A stretch of DNA of 64,000 bases from Aurantiochytrium sp. KH105 (Eukaryota; Sar; Bigyra; Thraustochytrida; Thraustochytriidae). The translations under genes and the position numbers were made by a program. Shown piece after piece: positions 57,700 to 64,000 of the stretch. Every line of letters starts with the position of its first letter. Within the stretch, counting starts at the first letter, position 1. Where the stretch lies: the NCBI GenBank assembly GCA_003116975.1, contig BGKB01000061.1, positions 124,001 through 188,000 on the forward strand, in the 5' to 3' direction. The notes beneath the pieces are model-generated. The model ran no database searches. It saw only the letters and a program-made list of their open reading frames with translations, and was not told the DNA's origin.

Positions 57700-57888
57700 T
57701 CGGCCAAAAACTCCGAAAAAAAAATTGGAAGAACCACGGAGAGAATTTTCGCGTAACGAAATTACCCCATATGGGTGACCATTGGGGAGAACGGCGAGAG
57801 GGAGGGGGTGGACGGGGCAATTTTGAAAATGTGCGTGGCATGCATGGTAAGGTGTTTGCTCACGTGTCTCTCTCACCATTTGCCCACT

Positions 57889-57924
<36 letters not shown>

Positions 57925-58454
57925 TTCGCATGTCTTCTTGGCGAGCTCGGTGTGCAGCGTCTTGGCAGCCAGCAAGTCAGCAAGTCAGTCAGCTAGCACG
58001 CTCTTGCGAGAATTTTCTTAGCTTCCACTTAACCTGAAAGGCATTGTTATGGAGATGATGAACAAAATGTAAGAGGCTCATACTCTTTTCGAGTAAGCCA
58101 GAAATTTTGGAATGAGGGACGAAATGCAAAAGTAAAATTATGTCACAAAAGGACTTTGAAATTTTGCAATGGATGCTTCTCTGGATGCTTGCTTGCAATG
58201 GCGGTTACAGCGAGGTCATCGAAGTTCATCAAGCCATTGATATTTCTTGCCTTCAATTTCGAAGAGAGTAAAAAAGAAGAAAAAAGTGATTGTGAACCAA
58301 ATGAATCTCAATGATAAAAGCGAATCAAACATTCAGCTGTCGGTCACAAGAAGCGCACGAGGCCGAATGAAGATGCCACTGTCCTTTTGCTGCTATTGTC
58401 GTTGTCGATATTGTTGCTTTTGTCGTTGCTGCTGCTGCTGATCGAAAAGACTTT
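57700..58454. other. Spacer between zinc-finger and enolase genes (converging)
   Basis: A 755-bp AT-richer region containing both 3' ends. A CT dinucleotide repeat fills 57891-57921 (~15 units) and GCTGCT triplets sit at ~58425-58440. No gene is seen. Confidence 0.55.
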
Positions 58455-59846
58455 TTAGTTGCCCATCCACGAGGTGGTGCGGAAGTTCTCGCCAGCGTAC
58501 GAGGAGCGGCCAGCGAGCTCCTCCTCAATGCGGAGAAGCTGGTTGTACTTGGCGTTACGGTCCGAGCGAGCGGGGGCGCCGGTCTTGATCTGGCCGGTGC
58601 AGAGACCAACGGCGAGGTCAGCAATGGTCGAGTCCTCGGTCTCACCCGAGCGGTGCGAGGTCATGACGCCCCAGCCAGCCTGCTTGGCCATCTTGACGGC
58701 CTCGATACTCTCCGAGATGGAACCAATCTGGTTCACCTTGAGGAGGAGGGCGTTGCACGACTTCTCGGCGATGGCCTTCTTGATCTTCTCCGGGTTGGTG
58801 CAGAGAAGATCGTCACCGACAATCTGGAGCTCCGAGAGCGAAGCGGTGGTCTGCTTCCAGTCCTCCCAGGCGTCCTGGTCCATGGGGTCCTCAATGGTCA
58901 TGATGGGGAAGTTGTCGGCGAGGTCGCGGTAGTACGCGATGAGCTTCTCGGGCGAGAGCACGTTGGCCGGGTCCTTGTCCTCGTTAAAGTGGTCGAGGTC
59001 GTACGAGCCCTTCTGCGCGCCGTCAGTGACATAGAACTCGGAGCTGGCCACATCGAGACCGACCTTGACGCGGCCCGAGTAGCCAGCCTTGTCAACGGCC
59101 TCCATGAGGAGCTCGAGGCCACCCTTGGCGTCGCAGGGAGGGCCAAAGCCGCCCTCGTCACCGATGAGGGTCGCGTCACCGCCGTACTTGGACTTGATGA
59201 CCTTCTTGAGGTTGTGGTAGCACTCGGCGCCAATCTGCATGGCGTGCGCGAACGAGTCGGCGCCCGTGGGGATCATAAAGAACTCCTGGAAGGCGAGGGG
59301 GTTGCCGGCGTGCGAGCCACCGTTGATGACGTTGAGCATGACCGTGGGCATGACAAAGTCCTTTTGGGTGTTGCCGGCGAGGTCCGCAAAGTGCTGGTAC
59401 AGGGGCACCTTCTTGGACGCGGCGCCGGCCTTGGCGGCGGCCATACTCACGGCGAGGATGGCGTTGGCGCCCAGACGGCCCTTGTTCTTGGTGCCGTCGA
59501 GGGCGATCATGGCCTCGTCGATCTTGGCCTGGTCCGTCACGTCCATGCCCTTGACCTTGTCGGCGATCTCGGTGTTGGCGTTCTCGACGGCCTTGAGCAC
59601 GCCCTTGCCCATGTAGCGGTCGCCGCCGTCGCGGAGCTCGACGGCCTCATGGATGCCGGTCGAGGCGCCGCTCGGCACGATGGCGCGAAAGAGACCGTCC
59701 TCGGTCGTGAGGTCCACCTCCACGGTCGGGTTGCCGCGCGAGTCGAGCACCTCGCGAGCGCGGATGCCCGTCACGGTCGACGCCTGGCGAGCGCTCTGCG
59801 CCGCCGCCGACATGGCGCGCCGGCTCACAATCTGGGGGGCGAACAT
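58455..59846 (-). CDS. ENO: Enolase with mitochondrial presequence
   Basis: A 463-residue enolase (2-phosphoglycerate to phosphoenolpyruvate). The ATG at 59846 precedes a ~25-residue leader ([20 protein letters not shown]) rich in Arg, Ser and Ala without acids, as in mitochondrial targeting. The mature enzyme starts at [19 protein letters not shown]. Catalytic and metal residues are all visible: the substrate loop [23 protein letters not shown], the metal ligands in [18 protein letters not shown] and VGDDLLCTN, the catalytic Lys in LLLKVNQIG and the second Lys in GQIKTGAP, plus the signature SHRSGETED. Mitochondrial targeting of the pay-off half of glycolysis is established in stramenopiles. 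A second ATG at residue 12 could give a shorter leader. Single exon and divergent from the DPM1 gene. Confidence 0.95.
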   Translation of the reverse strand: MFAPQIVSRRAMSAAAQSARQASTVTGIRAREVLDSRGNPTVEVDLTTEDGLFRAIVPSGASTGIHEAVELRDGGDRYMGKGVLKAVENANTEIADKVKGMDVTDQAKIDEAMIALDGTKNKGRLGANAILAVSMAAAKAGAASKKVPLYQHFADLAGNTQKDFVMPTVMLNVINGGSHAGNPLAFQEFFMIPTGADSFAHAMQIGAECYHNLKKVIKSKYGGDATLIGDEGGFGPPCDAKGGLELLMEAVDKAGYSGRVKVGLDVASSEFYVTDGAQKGSYDLDHFNEDKDPANVLSPEKLIAYYRDLADNFPIMTIEDPMDQDAWEDWKQTTASLSELQIVGDDLLCTNPEKIKKAIAEKSCNALLLKVNQIGSISESIEAVKMAKQAGWGVMTSHRSGETEDSTIADLAVGLCTGQIKTGAPARSDRNAKYNQLLRIEEELAGRSSYAGENFRTTSWMGN

Positions 59847-61731
59847 CTTGCTTGCTTGCTTGCCTACTAGCTTGCTTGCTTTGCTTTGCTTTGCTTTGCT
59901 TGGATTGGGATCTGTCTCGCTGCTGCTGCTGCTGCTGCTACGTTGCGTCCGTGACAAAAAGCGAGTCCGGTTGCCACACCCATTCGCCGTCCGTCAGTCA
60001 GTCAGTCAATCAGTCCATCAACCACACTGCTCGTTCCTTGCCACAGCGCCACGCTACACTACGCCAAGCCACACTTCGACTCGCCTCGCCTCGCCTCGCC
60101 CCGCGTCGTCGCCGCCATTCACAGGACAAAGAGACGCAGTCGACCACAAATCGTCCGCTCGGCCTGCCTGCGTCACCGCCGCCCTCGCCTTCGTTCGTCG
60201 CCCCGCTCGCTCGCTCGCTCGCTCGCTCGCCCGCGGTTCCCGCGCCGTCTCTCCGCTCGCTCGCCTCTGCCTCCCTCCCTCCCCCCACCGCGTGCACGGA
60301 CACACGCCCGCCCTGCTCGCCGCTGGAGCGCGCCGTGTGCGCCTCCTCGAGCTCCTCCTCGAGGTCGTCTTCGAGGTCGTCTTCGAGGTCGAGCTCGAGG
60401 TCGAGCTCGAGACCAAGACCGAGAGAAGAGCGGCGAGACCAAGGGGCGCAGCGCGAGCGGCACCGCGCGTCGGGCGCGAGGGCGGGCCCGGCGGCGACGA
60501 GGCGCCGAGGGCGCAGGAGGATTGCCGGAGGCCGCGGCTGCGAGCAGGAAGCAAGTTTTTGTCTGCCTGCTTGCGTGCTTTCTGCGTGCGTGCGTGCCCG
60601 CTTGCGTGCGTGCAGCAGCGGGCAGCTCGAGACGCGGCGCGGCCGCGACGGCGGGGCGCCCCGCCGCGCCAGCCCGTCACCCTCGCGCGGCCTGCGCCAG
60701 GGAGGCGGCGCGAGAGGCGCGGCCGGCGGCGAGGCCGCTGCGCTTCGAGCCGACCGCCATGGCGCGCCGCGGCATTCGTATCCATCCATCCATCCATCCA
60801 CCCATCCCATCTCATCTATCCTATCCGGCCGCGCCTGCACGCGCGCCGCGCCGCGAGGCGAGGCGGGGATGCTGGGGCGAGCGGCGGGGCAAGCGCGCGT
60901 CCGCTCGCGCGGGCGGGAGCGGGCGAGGACAAGATCGAGGGCACGTACCTTGCTTTTGCGATTAGGATTTGCGTGTTGGCAGCGCAGCGCAGAGCAGGAG
61001 GAGCAGGGTAGGCCTCGCTAGGCTGCTGCTAGCAGTCTGGGCGACTAGTGCGGAGCAGCGCGGACGCAGGAAAGCAGTGGCTGCCAGTGCAAGCAAGGCC
61101 GCGCGAGCGGAGTAACAAAAAAGCGCCAAGAGCAAGTTGGATCCTGTGCTGCGTGCAGGGCAGAGAGCTTGCTTCGTGTGGATGGATGGATGTCCAGGCA
61201 GGTACGGACAACAACGAAGAGGGAGGAGGACTTTGGAGATGGGGACGAGTTGGATGTCGTGGATGACGGATGGATGCTCTTGCTACTTTAGAGGAGGAGG
61301 GAAGAGCAAGATGATCGAAGCCCCGACTTTTATTGTTCATACATATGCAAGCTTCATCCAGCAGAGCAGACGCCTGGCTGCTTGCATCGTCGCATCTGCA
61401 TCTACATCAGCATCTGCGCCGCACCCCCGCTCGCTCGAGCAGCACGCACATCCCTCCATCCCCCATCCAGTGCGCGCGCGTGGCCGAGCGCACCGACGTC
61501 ATCCCCGTCAGCGTCCCCCTGAAATGCTCCTCGCGAGCACCTCTCTTACCCCCGGAGCGGTGCACGCCCACTCCACTATGCACATACTCCGCCAGCAGCA
61601 GCAGCAGCAGCAGCTGCAGCCAGCTGGGCCCGCCCTTATTTGTCGTCGCTCTCGGTGCCGCTCTCGCGGAAGAGATCCGCGTCCCAGCCAATGTTTGTTT
61701 GTCTGTCATTCGCCGTATCTATCGGGGCGCA
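59847..61731. other. Divergent spacer, enolase and mannosyltransferase genes
   Basis: About 1.9 kb of GC-rich DNA with no supported gene. TGCTT/GCTTT repeats lie at 59846-59900 in the enolase leader, CGCT units at 60203-60232, and CATC units at 60780-60800. A 12-bp minisatellite is entered separately. AGC repeats sit at ~61590-61613. Confidence 0.5.
60346..60412. repeat. 12-bp minisatellite (TCGAGGTCGTCT-type)
   Basis: About five units alternating TCGAGGTCGTCT and TCGAGGTCGAGC. Read on the minus strand it would give an acidic Leu/Glu/Asp repeat, but it lies in noncoding sequence 500 bp upstream of enolase. Confidence 0.85.
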
Positions 61732-62793
61732 ATGCGGCTGCCACGGTGGCACGGCGCCGCAGACCCGGGGCGGCGCGAGGCGGACGCGGGCGGCGGGCGC
61801 GCGCTGGGCATCGCGGCGCTCGCGCTGGCGGCGCTGGCGGCGGCGCTGGCGGCGACGGCGGGCGGCAGCGGCGTCGGCTTCGGCTTCGGCAGCGGCGGAA
61901 GCGGCATCACCGGCGGCGAGAGCGGGATGGCGCAGCGCAAGTCCAAGGCGGGCGCCGCCAAGGCGGCGACGGCCGCGAAGGGGGCCAACTCCGCGCTCTC
62001 GGTGGTCGTGCCGTGCTACGAGGAGGCGCTCAACGTGCGCCCGCTGTGCGAGAGGCTCTTCGCGGCCACGCGCGAAGCGGGAATCGAGACAGAGCTCCTG
62101 CTCGTCGATGACTTCTCCGGCAAGGGGACGGAAGATACAAGGGAGGTGGTCAAGGCGCTCAAAAAGGAGGGCTTTAATATCAATCTCGAGGTCCGCATGC
62201 CAGAGCAGGGCAAAGGCCTCAGCTCCGCCGTCGTGCACGGACTCAAACTCGCCAAGCACGAAACCATGCTGGTCATGGACGCCGACCTTCAACACGAACC
62301 CGAGAGCGTACCGGATGTGGCAGGACCCATCCTGCGCGGCGAAGCCGACTTCACCGTCGGCAGCCGCCACGTCGAGGGCGGCAAGGCCGAGGACTTTCCC
62401 CTTGTGCGGCAGCTCATTAGCTTTGTTGCGACGGCGCTCGCCTACCCACTCACCGCGTCGACAGACCCCATGAGCGGCTTCTTTTGCATCAGCAAATCGA
62501 CCTTTAACCGTGGTCGCGACAGTCTCAACCCCATGGGCTACAAGATCGGCCTCGAACTCATGGTGCGCTGCCGCTGCGAAACCATCAAGGACGTACCCAT
62601 CACCTTTCGCGATCGTGAGGCCGGCGAGTCCAAGCTCACCATGAAGCAAAACCTATACTATCTCCAGCACCTGGCGCACCTGTATTGGTTCAAGTACGCG
62701 CCGCTCGTGGTTCTCGTCCTTCTCTTCATCCTCGCTTTTCTTGTCTTCTTTGCTCAACTTGTGCGCCAGCACCTTCTCGTTCCTTCGAGTTAG
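61732..62793 (+). CDS. DPM1: Dolichyl-phosphate mannosyltransferase with C-terminal membrane anchor
   Basis: A 353-residue GT2-family enzyme that makes dolichyl-phosphate-mannose from GDP-mannose at the ER, for N-glycans, GPI anchors and O-mannosylation. The catalytic domain starts at SVVVPCYEEALNV (~86) and includes LLVDDFSGKGTED, the metal-binding MDADLQHEP (~182) and VGSRHV. The FRDREAGESKL segment (~291) is typical of DPM1. A hydrophobic C-terminal segment (VLVLLFILAFLVFFAQLV) anchors it, as in yeast Dpm1, whereas human DPM1 lacks an anchor and needs DPM3. The N-terminal ~60 residues add a second hydrophobic, Ala-rich stretch and a Gly/Ser linker; starting instead at the ATG at 61927 (288 residues) would remove this and give a more usual length. 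The frame goes upstream to 61345, which I consider unlikely. Confidence 0.9.
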   Translation: MRLPRWHGAADPGRREADAGGGRALGIAALALAALAAALAATAGGSGVGFGFGSGGSGITGGESGMAQRKSKAGAAKAATAAKGANSALSVVVPCYEEALNVRPLCERLFAATREAGIETELLLVDDFSGKGTEDTREVVKALKKEGFNINLEVRMPEQGKGLSSAVVHGLKLAKHETMLVMDADLQHEPESVPDVAGPILRGEADFTVGSRHVEGGKAEDFPLVRQLISFVATALAYPLTASTDPMSGFFCISKSTFNRGRDSLNPMGYKIGLELMVRCRCETIKDVPITFRDREAGESKLTMKQNLYYLQHLAHLYWFKYAPLVVLVLLFILAFLVFFAQLVRQHLLVPSS

Positions 62794-63110
62794 CTTTCAT
62801 CTCACTCACTGGGCAGGCGAAATCACCAACCCTCATCATCATCTTTTCCCAGGAAACACCTTTCTTTTTTTTTTCTCTATGCGACTATAACAAAACATCC
62901 TGGTGCTGTAATAAGTAAGATAATACATTTACGACGGGCTGACGAGCGACCCACTTCAATCTAATCTTATCAGATCAAATCAAATCAATTCAAAACGAAA
63001 AGGATAAGGAAGATGGCGGGAAAAAAGGAAAAAAGAAACACATGCAGCGTCGACGTCATCATCTCCTTCGGTTCCATTCTGGTTCGTTCGGCGGTCTACG
63101 AGTTGGAAAT
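62794..63110. other. Short spacer at the 3' ends of two converging genes
   Basis: A 317-bp AT-rich stretch with a T run near 62865-62875 and AATCA/ATCAAATC repeats near 62970-62990. Nothing else is seen. Confidence 0.5.
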
Positions 63111-64000
63111 TTATTGCGTTGCAAATGCGGGCTTAACCACCCAACGACCATTGCGCAGATTTGCGAGCTGGCGTAGCATCTGCCGAAAGAGCTCGGCATC
63201 CGGACGATCCGGGTGGTTTGCAAAGTGAGCGAGAATTTCACCCGTGTCTCGAGCCTCCGATCCAGAAGAGAGAAACGCCAACAACTCCCGCAAAAGGCGC
63301 ATATGAGGATCATTCGTGTCCGCAAGCAAGGCTTGTATGTGACTTTCTGCAGCAGCTGTGGACGACCCCTGCTCACGCAAACGCTGCAAAAGTTGCGCCG
63401 AAGCCGCACCTCCAAAACGACCCGCATCCCCAGATTGACCCGTCCACGTAGGAATGTGTACAGTCGAGGCATCGCGACGCGTGCGCTCCTGGTCGCGACG
63501 CAGGGCCTCCGCCGCACGCCGCGCAATACGAAGCGCCTCCTCCGCGACGATGCGCTGATCAGGGGTAGATGAGGCTGCGCGTTCCACAACATTGTGCTCA
63601 AAGGCTTGTCGAAATCCACTGTGGTCAAACAACGAACCTAAAATGTTCCCATCACCTCCACCCGTACTGTTCGAGCCGGTGGCCCCGCCTCCTTCGACAT
63701 TGTCCCCTCCAAAGAGTTCCGATGTTTCCGTATGGACAGCCGCCACCGCGCGCCGCGCGGCGGCCACGTTCGCCTCAACTTCAGCAGCCGTGAGCTCCTC
63801 TGGCTCCTGGTTGGCTCCGTCGAGAATCTGTTGCTGCTGCTGCATGCGTTTCTTGCGACGCAACGAAAAGCTCGTCTTCGACTTTTCCTTTTTCGATTCC
63901 TTGCGCTGCTCCTCGCTTGCAAGCCCTCCCGACTCGTCGAGGGAAAAGAGATCGCGCATGTTCGAAACCTTGGAGAAACGTGACTGCCGTGCGTCCGTAA
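63111..64000 (-). CDS. Unknown protein, N-terminus beyond the window
   Basis: The C-terminal part of a minus-strand gene that runs off the right edge. An ATG at 63959 would give 282 residues, but the frame stays open to the last base with natural sequence (RQSRFSKVSNMRDLFSLDE), so the gene probably starts outside. The visible part has a basic coiled stretch (EEQRKESKKEKSKTSFSLRR), a poly-Gln run (MQQQQQ), Ala-rich helices, a Gly/Ser-rich linker and a helical C-terminal half (LLRELLAFLSSGSEARDTGE, then DAELFRQMLRQLANLRNGRW). No domain or membrane segment is recognised. Confidence 0.7.
   Translation of the reverse strand, partial: TDARQSRFSKVSNMRDLFSLDESGGLASEEQRKESKKEKSKTSFSLRRKKRMQQQQQILDGANQEPEELTAAEVEANVAAARRAVAAVHTETSELFGGDNVEGGGATGSNSTGGGDGNILGSLFDHSGFRQAFEHNVVERAASSTPDQRIVAEEALRIARRAAEALRRDQERTRRDASTVHIPTWTGQSGDAGRFGGAASAQLLQRLREQGSSTAAAESHIQALLADTNDPHMRLLRELLAFLSSGSEARDTGEILAHFANHPDRPDAELFRQMLRQLANLRNGRWVVKPAFATQ

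Noticed and set aside
58653..59870. 405-codon plus-strand frame opposite enolase
   Set aside because: Antisense shadow of a highly biased gene.
60346..60412. Acidic Leu/Glu/Asp repeat protein on the minus strand
   Set aside because: It is only a translated 12-bp minisatellite in the enolase upstream region, with no plausible start or flanking domain.
61636..62649. 337-codon minus-strand frame ending LFRESGTESDDK
   Set aside because: The end looks natural, but the rest is the antisense of the mannosyltransferase and shows no domain.
1..64000. tRNA, rRNA, CRISPR, transposase or integrase genes
   Set aside because: I looked for T-loop words, transposase motifs and regularly spaced repeats and saw none. 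The 142-bp satellite units are adjacent without spacers, so it is not a CRISPR array.

Overview
This is a eukaryotic nuclear window. Most proteins sit in single long exons, splice sites are GT-AG, the DNA is GC-rich, and the spaces between genes are full of microsatellites. Gene content and style (an enolase with a mitochondrial presequence, a WRKY19-like zinc-finger array of the kind common in oomycetes and relatives, an AP2-domain regulator, Cdc14, flotillin, a SUN-like protein) suggest a stramenopile, most likely a thraustochytrid or other labyrinthulomycete. That assignment is inference; no rRNA or other marker gene is present.

Layout. 0.6-2.8 kb: propionyl-CoA carboxylase alpha subunit. 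4.7-5.9 kb: Cdc14 phosphatase. 6.2-9.0 kb (minus): a basic unknown protein and a membrane-anchored short-chain dehydrogenase with one intron. 9.4-17.6 kb: a divergent pair, a 1,683-residue TPR protein (minus) and an ankyrin-repeat protein with a signal peptide (plus). 17.8-25.8 kb: a SANT+BAH chromatin protein overlapping tail-to-tail with a 2,092-residue secreted filamin/PA14/EGF/Calx-beta protein. 25.9-26.5 kb: two possible tiny plus-strand genes. 26.6-30.1 kb: a manganese-type CDF transporter (minus) and mitochondrial ribosomal protein bL33m (plus, 9-nt first coding exon). 30.3-38.2 kb: a 1,146-residue unknown protein (minus), a PRISE-type enone reductase and a flotillin with a 17-nt first exon. 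38.3-50.4 kb: a 142-bp satellite followed by about 11.5 kb without a recognisable gene. 50.4-64 kb: AP2 regulator, SUN-like protein, small polytopic membrane protein, WRKY19-like zinc-finger protein, mitochondrial-type enolase, dolichyl-phosphate mannosyltransferase, and an unknown protein that runs off the right edge.

The genes do not form one pathway. Two act in mitochondrial carbon metabolism (PCCA, enolase) and one in mitochondrial translation (bL33m); several are membrane, chromatin or cell-surface factors. The start codons given here are the first plausible ATG; several open frames extend further upstream only through GTG or TTG, and I did not use those extensions.

The items most worth a second look are the gene-poor 12 kb with its satellite and dyad motifs, the recurrent CCTAGGCC motif near starts of minus-strand genes, the phased CGCGCAAGTG sites upstream of PCCA, the micro-exons, the SUN-like protein, the secreted ankyrin protein and the possible tiny genes at 25.9-26.5 kb.
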